DNA of 5,811 bases from Desulfobacteraceae bacterium (GTDB lineage: Bacteria > Desulfobacterota > Desulfobacteria > Desulfobacterales > Desulfosarcinaceae): the NCBI GenBank assembly GCA_027025615.1, contig JALVQM010000175.1:1-5811 (forward strand), written 5' to 3'. Below are positions 1-5,636 of this stretch, one piece after another (the stretch's first letter is position 1; every line of letters starts with the position of its first letter). A program made the translations under genes and the position numbers. The notes under the pieces were generated by a model. It was not told the origin of the DNA, made no database searches, and saw only the letters and a program-made list of their open reading frames with translations.

Positions 1-107
1 ATACGGCAGCTGGCTGCAACCGGTATGTAACAAATTAACTTTATTGACAACTAATCCGCGTTAAGGTACTTATTTTGTTAGCTGCTCTTGAATTCGGAGT
101 AGAAAAT

Positions 108-153
108 CCGACGATTAAAGGATTGGTCCATCATCCTATAGTTAAATCGTCGG
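108..153. promoter_or_regulatory. Stem-loop (inverted repeat) in the leader upstream of hpt
   Basis: A perfect 9-bp inverted repeat, CCGACGATT (108-116) and AATCGTCGG (145-153), encloses a second pairing, AGGAT (119-123) with ATCCT (133-137), and a small TGG/CCA pairing at its tip. Together they could form one long interrupted hairpin. It ends 45-51 bp before the hpt start codon and has no T-run after it, so it does not look like a Rho-independent terminator of an upstream gene. It could be an mRNA leader structure or a protein-binding dyad. A TTGACA hexamer at 44-49 could be a -35 element that would place the hairpin in the hpt leader, but no good -10 hexamer follows at the right distance. 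The function is inferred; only the pairing is seen. Confidence 0.4.
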
Positions 154-198
154 CATCAACAATGACTTGATACAGGCCGAACGTTCCAGGCCGGTTGT

Positions 199-729
199 TT
201 GAATATGCCCGAACTTGTTCCCATTCTTAAAAGGGATGAAATTGCCCGGAAGGTCAAGGCCATCGCCAAGGCCATATCAAGTGACTACAAAGGGCGCCAA
301 CTGGTTTTAATCGGTGTTCTGAAAGGTGCTTTCATATTCCTGTCCGATCTCGTTAGACATCTTGATCTTGAAGACGTCAAGATAGACTTTCTCAGAGCTG
401 CGAGTTATGGTGAAGGTACTTGCTCGTCGGAAACGATTCATTTGATAAAGGATATAGACACTGACATCAGAGACAAGGATGTTCTGATAGTTGAAGATAT
501 TCTCGATACAGGCTTGACGTTGACATTTTTGATTAAACACCTCAAAGCTCACGGCCCTAAAAGTATCAGGACTTGTGCTTTCATTGACAAGTCTGAACGT
601 AGAAAGGTTGGGCTGAGTGCGGATTACGTAGGGCACAAGGTCAAAGAAGGCTTCCTGGTCGGTTACGGGCTTGATTTCGCAGAAGCTTACAGGAACCTTC
701 CCGATATATATCATCTGAAAATAGATTGA
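199..729 (+). CDS. hpt: Hypoxanthine phosphoribosyltransferase (purine salvage)
   Basis: This cytoplasmic purine-salvage enzyme joins hypoxanthine (and usually guanine) to PRPP, giving IMP or GMP and pyrophosphate. Seen in the 176-residue product, counting from the TTG: the LKGAF segment (41-45) that contributes the cis-peptide pyrophosphate loop, the flexible-loop segment ASYG (68-71), the PRPP-binding signature VEDILDTGLTL (98-108) with the adjacent acidic pair E99-D100, and the C-terminal VGYGLDFAEAYRNLP segment typical of bacterial HPRTs. The length is normal for the family. The start is uncertain. TTG at 199 has AGG 8 nt upstream (188-190), while ATG at 205 is a better codon but sits 14 nt from it; they differ by two residues. 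The gene is followed after 13 bp by the zinc-ribbon/DUF3426 gene, so the two are probably cotranscribed. Nothing is unusual in the protein itself. Confidence 0.95.
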   Translation: MNMPELVPILKRDEIARKVKAIAKAISSDYKGRQLVLIGVLKGAFIFLSDLVRHLDLEDVKIDFLRAASYGEGTCSSETIHLIKDIDTDIRDKDVLIVEDILDTGLTLTFLIKHLKAHGPKSIRTCAFIDKSERRKVGLSADYVGHKVKEGFLVGYGLDFAEAYRNLPDIYHLKID

Positions 730-742
730 ACGAAGGTGTAAC

Positions 743-2884
743 ATGATTATTACCTGCGAAAAATGCGATACCAGTTTCAGATTGGATGAAAATCTTCTCA
801 AGCCTGAGGGTTCCAAGGTCAGGTGCTCAAAGTGTAAGTATGTTTTTACTGCTTATCCGCCGCAACCGACCCCTGAACCAGAGGATGCCGCCGTTGTTGC
901 CGAGGACTCCGAAACAGGCAGGGAGGAAGGAAGTGAAACCGGCGGTATAGATCTTGCCGAACTTGACGCTATTTTTGGTGGTGGACTGCCTGACGATGGG
1001 GAGAAAGAAACTGCAGAGGATATTCCCGCCGCGGTTGCCGATCATACACCTGGAGAGTCTGAAACCGACCAGATGGAAGAAACAGATGATCTGGATATGG
1101 ATCTGGACTTCGATCTGGACATAGAACCGGAGTCTGCCGGTTCCGGTGAAGACACCGCCCGGTTGGATGATCTGGATCTTGATATGGATTTTGATCTGGA
1201 AGAAGAGGAGCTGGATTTTGATTTTGAAACAGACCTTGAAACGCATGAGGAACAGGAAGCTGAACAAAGCCCTGATCGGTCGGCAGAACCCGATGAAGTA
1301 CTGCAGGATGTAAGTCTTGATGATCTGGAGATCAAAGATGAGCTTGAGGTTGAACTGGAGGCAGATGAGGCTGAAAGCGCTGAAAAAGAGGATACAGCAG
1401 AAATCTCGACCGAGGAACCGGAGTTGTCTCTGGCTCCGGAATCAGGGGGCGGTATAGAAATTGAGACGGAAGAACAAGAGCCGGAGACGGACAAGGAGCA
1501 GCATCTTGATAGCGATGGACAATTCGAAGAGTTAGATCTGGAGATGGAACAGGACGAACAGGAGCAGGATGCTGAAAAACAGGCTGAGGCGGAGCTTGAT
1601 TTTTCTGATCTTGAGAGCGTCCTGGATGAAGACCAGGATGATGAATTTCATCTGGAAATAGATGACCGGAAGGAAGAACCGGAACTTGAACTAGACTCTG
1701 ACAAGGGAGAAGAACAGCCTGCTGAAGACTTGGAAGATCTGGAATTTCAGCTGGATTCAGAGTTTGATGAAAAAACTGGAGAAGAGGCCGATGAGCCCAA
1801 GGAAGAGTTGGACCTTACCGATATTGAGCAAATGCTGGAAGAAGGTCCAACCTCGATAGAGGGAGCCGGGCAGGATGGTGGTGTAGAGGGCCGGGAAGAT
1901 GACCTGATTATTCAGGATGAGTTGGATTTGTCAGAGCTTGAACAAGCCATTGAAGAGGCGGACAAGGAAGTTGATGTAGACAAAGAGGAAGACCTGGAAC
2001 TGGAACTCGATCTGCCTGATGAAGCAGATTCAGGAGAAGATTCCAATGTTGCGGCGATTGACGAGGAGCTGGAGTTGGATATTTCGGAAGTTGAGCAGCC
2101 TGACGATGGAGTCATTTCAAAATCTGCCTCGCTCACCATGGATACAGGAGATATCGATCTTCAGTTTGAGATAGAAGACGAGGAACCGCCTGGAGAAGAA
2201 CGACCGGTTCCCCAGGAGTTGGAAAAAATCACCCAGACCGTACAGGTGGATGAAAAGGACTCTGGTTTTGAGCTGGAAAAAGAAGAGGCTGAAGAACCCG
2301 CACCTGGGCCTCCTAAAACGCCAAAGCCGGCAAGGCCCCCCAAAAAAGGAGTCAGCAAGACACTTGTGTTCCTTCTGATCGTTGTTGTTCTGGGAGGAAT
2401 AGGTTACGGTCTGTATTATGCAGTTACCGAGATGGGGGTTCAAATTCCGTATCTAAGTGATTACCTGAAACCCCAGCCCCAGGACCCTTATGGTACTTTG
2501 CGGCTTTCCACTTTTGATATCACCAGCAAGTTCATGGAAAACCAGAACGATGGCAGGCTTTTTGTCATCACAGGTAAAGTCAGAAACGGGTATGATAATA
2601 GCCGGGCTATGATAAGGGTAAGGGGAAATCTTTTTACTACGGGAAAGAAGCTGGTTAAAACCGAATACGCTTACTGTGGTGTTATTCTGCCCGACTCGGA
2701 TTTGGTTCAGAAGCCTTTTTTGGAAATCAAGAAATTGCTCAACCAGCGTCCGACTCCATCGCAGCCCGGAGGAGGATTGCAGCCGGGACAGGCTGCCCGT
2801 TTTATGGTTGTTTTTGCCAATTTGCCTGAAAATCTGGAAGAGTTTACCATTGAGTTGGTAGGGTCACTGCCGGCGGGTCGTTAG
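743..2884 (+). CDS. Zinc-ribbon, acidic-linker, DUF3426-like bitopic membrane protein
   Basis: This 713-residue protein has no known function. Domains in order: an MJ0042-type zinc ribbon at residues 1-35 with C5-x2-C8 and C28-x2-C31; a linker of about 480 residues (roughly 45-520) extremely rich in Asp and Glu; a Pro/Lys-rich stretch just before the membrane; one transmembrane helix at about 540-561; and a C-terminal domain at about 585-710. The C-terminal domain matches the DUF3426 pattern (a beta-rich G-K-V-x-N segment, a late LQPGQAARF segment). Lysines before the span suggest the zinc ribbon and linker lie in the cytoplasm and the C-terminal domain in the periplasm. The combination is common in proteobacteria, but the linker is unusually long. 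It contains a recurring short motif such as ELDLSELEQAIEE (393-405). The start is supported by GAAGG 6 nt before the ATG. It lies 13 bp after hpt, probably in the same operon; a role in purine metabolism should not be inferred from that alone. Confidence 0.88.
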   Translation: MIITCEKCDTSFRLDENLLKPEGSKVRCSKCKYVFTAYPPQPTPEPEDAAVVAEDSETGREEGSETGGIDLAELDAIFGGGLPDDGEKETAEDIPAAVADHTPGESETDQMEETDDLDMDLDFDLDIEPESAGSGEDTARLDDLDLDMDFDLEEEELDFDFETDLETHEEQEAEQSPDRSAEPDEVLQDVSLDDLEIKDELEVELEADEAESAEKEDTAEISTEEPELSLAPESGGGIEIETEEQEPETDKEQHLDSDGQFEELDLEMEQDEQEQDAEKQAEAELDFSDLESVLDEDQDDEFHLEIDDRKEEPELELDSDKGEEQPAEDLEDLEFQLDSEFDEKTGEEADEPKEELDLTDIEQMLEEGPTSIEGAGQDGGVEGREDDLIIQDELDLSELEQAIEEADKEVDVDKEEDLELELDLPDEADSGEDSNVAAIDEELELDISEVEQPDDGVISKSASLTMDTGDIDLQFEIEDEEPPGEERPVPQELEKITQTVQVDEKDSGFELEKEEAEEPAPGPPKTPKPARPPKKGVSKTLVFLLIVVVLGGIGYGLYYAVTEMGVQIPYLSDYLKPQPQDPYGTLRLSTFDITSKFMENQNDGRLFVITGKVRNGYDNSRAMIRVRGNLFTTGKKLVKTEYAYCGVILPDSDLVQKPFLEIKKLLNQRPTPSQPGGGLQPGQAARFMVVFANLPENLEEFTIELVGSLPAGR

Positions 2885-2900
2885 GGCATTTGATTTCGGC

Positions 2901-2929
2901 TTGACACCCACGGTGTGAGCTGCTAAAGA
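2901..2929 (+). promoter_or_regulatory. Probable sigma-70 promoter of the tRNA gene
   Basis: A perfect -35 hexamer TTGACA (2901-2906) is separated by 17 bp from TAAAGA (2924-2929), a weak -10 that is preceded by TG plus one base (2921-2923), giving an extended -10. Transcription would start near 2936, about 34 bp before the mature tRNA. A 7-bp inverted repeat, ACGGTGT (2910-2916) and ACACCGT (2929-2935), overlaps the promoter. Its 12-nt loop and weak T-run make it a poor terminator for the preceding gene, though that role cannot be excluded. Confidence 0.55.
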
Positions 2930-2969
2930 CACCGTTTGTCATTTCGGGCTGGAGAGACCAGCCGCAAAG

Positions 2970-3046
2970 GGCGATGTAGCTCAGCTGGTCAGAGCATGCG
3001 GCTCATATCCGCAGTGTCCGGGGTTCAAGTCCCTGCATCGCCACCA
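2970..3046 (+). tRNA. tRNA with anticodon CAU, probably elongator tRNA-Met
   Basis: A complete 77-nt cloverleaf with encoded CCA. The acceptor stem GGCGATG (2970-2976) pairs perfectly with CATCGCC (3036-3042). The D stem is GCTC/GAGC (2979-2982, 2992-2995). The anticodon stem TGCGG/CCGCA (2997-3001, 3009-3013) holds loop CTCATAT with CAT at 3004-3006. The variable region is 5 nt, and the T stem CGGGG/CCCTG carries loop TTCAAGT. The discriminator is A3043, followed by CCA. It is not an initiator: it has a G1-C72 pair and lacks the three GC pairs at the base of the anticodon stem. CAU can be read as elongator Met or, after lysidine modification, as Ile (AUA). The overall sequence resembles elongator Met more, but tRNA-Ile2 is not excluded. 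It has its own promoter and terminator. Confidence 0.93.
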
Positions 3047-3081
3047 AAAAGCAGTCCGGCCAGGTCCGGTAAATTCATAAG

Positions 3082-3113
3082 CCCCGAATCCCGTAAAGGA
3101 TTTCGGGGTTTTT
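3082..3113 (+). terminator. Rho-independent terminator after the tRNA
   Basis: The stem CCCCGAATCC (3082-3091) pairs with GGATTTCGGGG (3098-3108) with one bulged T and a 6-nt loop. A run of five T (3109-3113) follows. It lies 35 bp after the tRNA CCA end and fits termination of the single-tRNA transcript. Confidence 0.85.
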
Positions 3114-3138
3114 CGTTTCCGATACATTCCAAACAGAT

Positions 3139-3566
3139 CTATTGACATCCCGTTAATTTTAACGGTATATGCCGCCTCTTCAGGACAGATACCGGCATTT
3201 GTTTTACTGATAATATTTCCAAAAACCGAAGGTTCAACAGCAATTGATTCTGCTGACCGAGAGTAACTCTGTCCAGGTTGACAAAAGAGAGGAAAAAGTT
3301 TGCAGGAAATTTTATCTTTCCCCCGCAGATTCCCGCGAGTCTCTTGCATCCTTCAACAAGATTGTCAGGCAAAGAGGTCGGGTCGATTTCTCTGATTGTT
3401 CCGGCCGGGATTTGCTTTTCAAGAGCCTCTGCAATAACCTTAGCAATGCACCTGGTGCGTTATGTTGACTTGTCTGCGACATTGGACTTGTATTCGGTAG
3501 CGGCCAGGCCATGTCTTTGAAACGTCCCTTGTATTTTTCGTACAGTTTTTCAAATAACCGCCTCAT
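3139..3566 (-). pseudogene. Possible decayed gene of unknown family, read in three successive frames
   Basis: No intact frame covers this stretch, but the minus strand gives protein-like sequence in three frames in order. From an ATG at 3566 comes a segment beginning MRRLFEKLYEKYKGRFKD. From about 3459 to 3300, in a second frame, comes a segment containing AKVIAEALEKQIPAGTIREI and then LPDNLVEGCKRLAGICGGK. From about 3255 to 3140, in a third frame, comes a segment containing AYTVKINGMSIDLFG. The switches would need at least two indels, and a TAA (3462-3460) interrupts the middle frame upstream. The third frame runs on into the terminator and tRNA without a natural end, so the 3' end of the gene seems lost. 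I do not recognise the family. This is inference from reading-frame texture only. An alternative is that the stretch is noncoding and the frames are open by chance. The tRNA-like repeat at 3645-3672 makes a degenerate insertion plausible. Confidence 0.33.
3142..3171 (+). promoter_or_regulatory. Promoter-like hexamers flanking a perfect dyad
   Basis: TTGACA (3142-3147) and TATATG (3166-3171) are 18 bp apart. Between them lies a perfect inverted repeat, CCGTTAA-TT-TTAACGG (3150-3165). The arrangement resembles a promoter with an operator in the spacer, but no intact plus-strand gene follows within 400 bp. The same bases can be read as codons of the possible minus-strand remnant. It is either a relic or a coincidence. 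Confidence 0.25.
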
Positions 3567-3644
3567 GGTTCTTTTTCCGGGAACTGATCCCGGTTAAAGT
3601 TCAAAATCCAAATAATGAATCGTGATGATAACAGTAGATAACAT

Positions 3645-3672
3645 TCCGGGGTCAGTCCCTGCATAACCAAAA
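3645..3672 (+). repeat. Imperfect direct copy of the tRNA 3' part (possible attachment-site remnant)
   Basis: The 20 bases at 3645-3664 match the tRNA T-arm and acceptor strand (3017-3038) at every base once two single-base gaps are allowed in the T-loop. After a further gap the copy continues with ACCAAAA (3666-3672), which matches the discriminator, CCA and following A bases (3043-3049). It is in direct orientation, about 600 bp downstream of the tRNA. This is the arrangement left when an element integrates at a tRNA 3' end. No integrase gene is seen. A known alternative is that GGGGTCAGTCCC-like strings occur in dispersed repeats of proteobacteria. Confidence 0.45.
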
Positions 3673-3710
3673 CACCTGATTTTTATCACGGGGTTTTCGG
3701 GTTTAGGTAC

Positions 3711-4040
3711 TTATCTATCCAATTCGTGGACAATTTCTTCCAGGGACTTGCCGTTGTCAATGGCTTTGATCGGGGTGTCGAATTCAACGGCGAAGCCTCC
3801 GGGTTCGGTTCTGACAACCATACCGGTTACTTTTACCGGCTGTTTGAAATCAAACAGAGGAAAGCTCAATTCAATGTGCTGGCCGGTGGCAATGGTTCGC
3901 TTGGTTCGGATGACCAATCCGCCGGCACTTATGTTTTTGATAATATCCCGGAACTTGCCCTCTTTGACCTTGTAATGGGCGATGATGAATGATGCCCGGC
4001 GAGGACGGATACGTCTGTCTGTAGCTCTTTTTTGGTTCAT
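3711..4040 (-). CDS. PilZ-domain protein (probable c-di-GMP binding)
   Basis: A 109-residue single-domain PilZ protein. PilZ domains bind the second messenger cyclic di-GMP and transmit it to motility, secretion, polysaccharide or biofilm machinery; the partner here is unknown. Both binding signatures are visible: the arginine-rich RxxxR near the N-terminus (R10-IRP-R14, in a cluster RRIRPRR) and N36-x-S38-x2-G41 (NISAGG). The rest is the expected beta-barrel with hydrophobic strands to about residue 90 and a short acidic helix at the end. The ATG at 4040 is chosen because AGG lies 11 nt upstream. ATG at 4049 would be only 2 nt from it, and TTG at 4058 has no useful Shine-Dalgarno site. The gene is alone on its strand and faces away from the DUF1992 gene. 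It has no enzymatic domain and no membrane span, so it is likely a stand-alone cytoplasmic adaptor. Confidence 0.88.
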   Translation of the reverse strand: MNQKRATDRRIRPRRASFIIAHYKVKEGKFRDIIKNISAGGLVIRTKRTIATGQHIELSFPLFDFKQPVKVTGMVVRTEPGGFAVEFDTPIKAIDNGKSLEEIVHELDR

Positions 4041-4085
4041 AAATAACATGACCTGCAAATTCCGTAATAAATTATGCTATATCAT

Positions 4086-4114
4086 AAAATATATCATAAA
4101 TGGATTAAATACAA
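4086..4114 (-). promoter_or_regulatory. Candidate promoter of the PilZ gene overlapping an 11-bp tandem repeat
   Basis: Read on the minus strand, TTGTAT (4114-4109) and TATTTT (4091-4086) are 17 bp apart and each match consensus at four of six positions. The region is AT-rich, and the gene starts 46 bp downstream of the -10. The plus strand carries TATATCATAAA twice in direct orientation (4078-4088 and 4090-4100), so the -10 lies across the junction of the two copies. The repeat could be a tandem operator site. Confidence 0.3.
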
Positions 4115-4471
4115 GTTGTTGAGGGCAATGGTCAAATATAATGTGAGAATGGCAAAAACTGTCGGAACGCTAATTCGGCTTTATATCAGATCTGATCAAT
4201 GAATAGATAGAGAGTGGTGTTTTGCCCTTGCCAATATTAAATCTGGTGTAATATAGTCATTGTGCTGAAAAAAGCAACAGGTATGATGGTAAAGCAAATA
4301 GTCAGGTCCCTTTGTTTACCTTTGCTGTAGTACTTTGGCGCAATGGTAGTAGGCATCCTTGGGTTTGAACCGGTCTGAATAGAGGGAACTGCGGGCCCGC
4401 GGCTTCCTGCTGGACCATAGCCTGTTGAAAAGTTGATTTTATCCTTAACTGTATAACTTTAGTTGCTGAGT
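4115..4471. other. Gene-free AT-rich intergenic stretch between divergent genes
   Basis: No convincing gene is seen here. A 17-codon frame from ATG 4149 to TGA 4202 has no clear ribosome site and is probably noise. Small symmetrical elements are present: a 12-bp palindrome ATCAGATCTGAT (4185-4196) and the GC palindrome GCGGGCCCGC (4391-4400), which lies in a longer imperfect inverted repeat (about 4383-4408). A TATAAC (4452-4457) just before the DUF1992 gene could be a -10, but no -35 hexamer sits at the right distance. The area presumably carries the promoters of both flanking genes. Confidence 0.4.
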
Positions 4472-4849
4472 ATGATTCCCGGGTTTGAGAAGATAGTTGA
4501 AGAACGGATCAAGGCTGCCCAGCGCAAGGGGGTTTTCAATAATCTGCGAGGTGCTGGCCAGCCCTTGATTTTCGAGGACGACCGGCACATCCCGGAAGAT
4601 TTGCGGCTTGCCTATAAAATTTTGAAAAATGCCGATTGCCTGCCACCTGAAATCGAGTTGAAAAAACAGATTGCCAAGACAGAGGATTTACTTGCCGGGA
4701 TGCAGGATACGCAGCAAAGGTACCGGGTTATGAAAAAACTGAACTATTTGATAATGAAATACAATGCCTTGCGCAACAGCGATGCTAGATTCGATATTCC
4801 CCAAAGGTATATGGGCGCATTGACTGACAAGCTTGCGCCTGAAAAATGA
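4472..4849 (+). CDS. DUF1992 domain protein (DnaJ-family-related, function unknown)
   Basis: A 125-residue soluble protein of the DUF1992 family, named in databases after a conserved domain of the eukaryotic DNAJC28 proteins. It has no J-domain and no HPD motif, so a chaperone role should not be assumed. The family signature is clear: an N-terminal helix (FEKIVEERIKAAQRKG, residues 5-20), then F22-NNLRGAGQPL32 with the conserved G-x-G-x-P-L turn, an acidic EDD, then IPEDLRLAYKILKNA (40-54) and LPPEIELKK (57-65). The remainder is helical and charged, probably a coiled coil. The length is typical for bacterial members. ATG 4472 is preferred; a TTG at 4463 would add three residues, and neither has a strong Shine-Dalgarno site. 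The downstream membrane-protein gene begins 174 bp later, so cotranscription is possible but not shown. Confidence 0.85.
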   Translation: MIPGFEKIVEERIKAAQRKGVFNNLRGAGQPLIFEDDRHIPEDLRLAYKILKNADCLPPEIELKKQIAKTEDLLAGMQDTQQRYRVMKKLNYLIMKYNALRNSDARFDIPQRYMGALTDKLAPEK

Positions 4850-5011
4850 CAATCCGGTGCCGGAATGCAATGGCAAGACAGAAGACCGGGCTTGTTTGAA
4901 TTTGCCGAATCAGACAGCCTGGATTTTAGGAATTTGGAAGCCTGCTTGCAGAGTGTCAATGGCGGTTGAAGGATGTTTTTCTCAAGGAAGCAACAAGGCG
5001 AGGGTATTTTT

Positions 5012-5016
5012 AAAGG
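5012..5016 (+). promoter_or_regulatory. Ribosome binding site that favours the start at 5024
   Basis: AAAGG lies 7 nt before the ATG at 5024, an ideal distance. The longer in-frame ATG at 4973 has GAAGG directly against it with no spacer, which cannot serve as a normal ribosome site. Confidence 0.45.
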
Positions 5017-5023
5017 CGTCGGG

Positions 5024-5461
5024 ATGGCTTACGCTATTTTGGGGTTTCATGTTTTTCTTGCAGGCGCCATAGGTTTGCTGGTAATTTTTTTTAGAAGCTT
5101 GGTGTCTTACATGTTCTGGATTTTTCTTCTGGCCCTGATCGGAATCGGTTTTTCTGCTTATCGATTTTACCGCAAGGCCAGGAAAGACAATCATGCTTGG
5201 AAAACGTTGCTTGACGATCCGGTATTTGCAAACCGTTCAGTCGAAATCAGTCTTTTAGGCGGTTTTGCTTCGATCAAGCTTGGAAAGACCGACACGGAAC
5301 CGGCTGCCTTGCCGTCAACTGCTCAAAGTGTAAAACGCCTGGAAGATAGCAAGACCATACATATGCGTGAAATCGAGGACCTGGCACGTATGCTGGAAGC
5401 GAAGATAATTACTGCTGACGAGTTCGAAAAGGCAAAACAAAGGATTTTAAGGCTCGATTAA
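5024..5461 (+). CDS. Two-span inner-membrane protein with SHOCT-like C-terminus
   Basis: A 145-residue protein that I do not recognise beyond its architecture. Two hydrophobic helices lie at about 3-23 and 29-46 with a very short turn between them. They are followed by a basic segment (RFYRKARK), which puts the long C-terminal tail in the cytoplasm. The last 30 residues, MREIEDLARMLEAKIITADEFEKAKQRIL in two halves around the K-I-I-T-A-D-E-F core, fit the SHOCT pattern: a leucine-rich helix, then G/K-x-I-T-x-E-E-F, then a second helix. SHOCT is a short oligomerisation domain often found at the C-termini of small membrane proteins. The start at 5024 is chosen for its ribosome site. The ATG at 4973 would add 17 residues, including several basic ones, and remains possible. 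No function can be given. Confidence 0.72.
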   Translation: MAYAILGFHVFLAGAIGLLVIFFRSLVSYMFWIFLLALIGIGFSAYRFYRKARKDNHAWKTLLDDPVFANRSVEISLLGGFASIKLGKTDTEPAALPSTAQSVKRLEDSKTIHMREIEDLARMLEAKIITADEFEKAKQRILRLD

Positions 5462-5475
5462 TTAAAACGGGTCCG

Positions 5476-5622
5476 ATAACAGGCTGTTTAAAAAACAGCA
5501 TGATTACATGCAAGGCAAGGTGAAGTCCGACGCAAAAATCCTTTTGATGGGGATAAATTAGCCTTTTGAGCAGGTTTTGACTGTGTATGGCCAAGCACAA
5601 TAATTTCCCAGCAGCCTGATAA
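5476..5622. mobile_element. MITE-like element with CAGGCTG inverted ends and ATAA flanking duplication
   Basis: A 139-bp segment begins with CAGGCTG (5480-5486) and ends with its inverted copy CAGCCTG (5612-5618). It is flanked on both sides by ATAA (5476-5479 and 5619-5622), as expected of a 4-bp target-site duplication. Inside are two small hairpins: GCTGTTT/AAACAGC (5483-5489, 5493-5499) and GCATG/CATGC (5498-5502, 5507-5511). It has no coding capacity, so it would need a transposase in trans. Ends of this type occur on insertion sequences and short nonautonomous repeats in deltaproteobacteria (general knowledge, not searched). The right end is 15-18 bp from the ddl start, so the element makes up nearly the whole ddl leader. 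Confidence 0.5.
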
Positions 5623-5636
5623 GCCAAGCCGGGGGT

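Noticed and set aside
1..30. Possible C-terminal codons of an upstream gene ending at TAA 28-30
   Set aside because: All three frames soon reach a stop, and ten codons are too few to identify a gene or choose the frame.
1042..1494. Long serine-rich open frame on the minus strand
   Set aside because: It is the complement of Asp/Glu codons in the acidic linker; the low-complexity Ser/Arg composition is a mirror effect, and it lies wholly within a better supported gene.
2936..3145. Open frame running through the tRNA
   Set aside because: It overlaps the tRNA and its terminator; it is open by chance.
3577..3593. Inverted repeat CCGGGA/TCCCGG as a terminator
   Set aside because: There is no T-run after it in either direction; the T-run lies on the wrong side. 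It could be a small dyad only.
3726..3992. Plus-strand open frame opposite the PilZ gene
   Set aside because: It shows no recognisable family features, and the minus strand carries clear PilZ motifs.
4149..4202. 17-codon frame starting MAKTVGTL as a small protein gene
   Set aside because: Very short, without a clear ribosome binding site and not recognised.
5483..5499. GCTGTTT/AAACAGC hairpin as terminator of the SHOCT gene
   Set aside because: The following bases are not T-rich and the stem is AT-rich; it is better explained as the left end of the MITE-like element.
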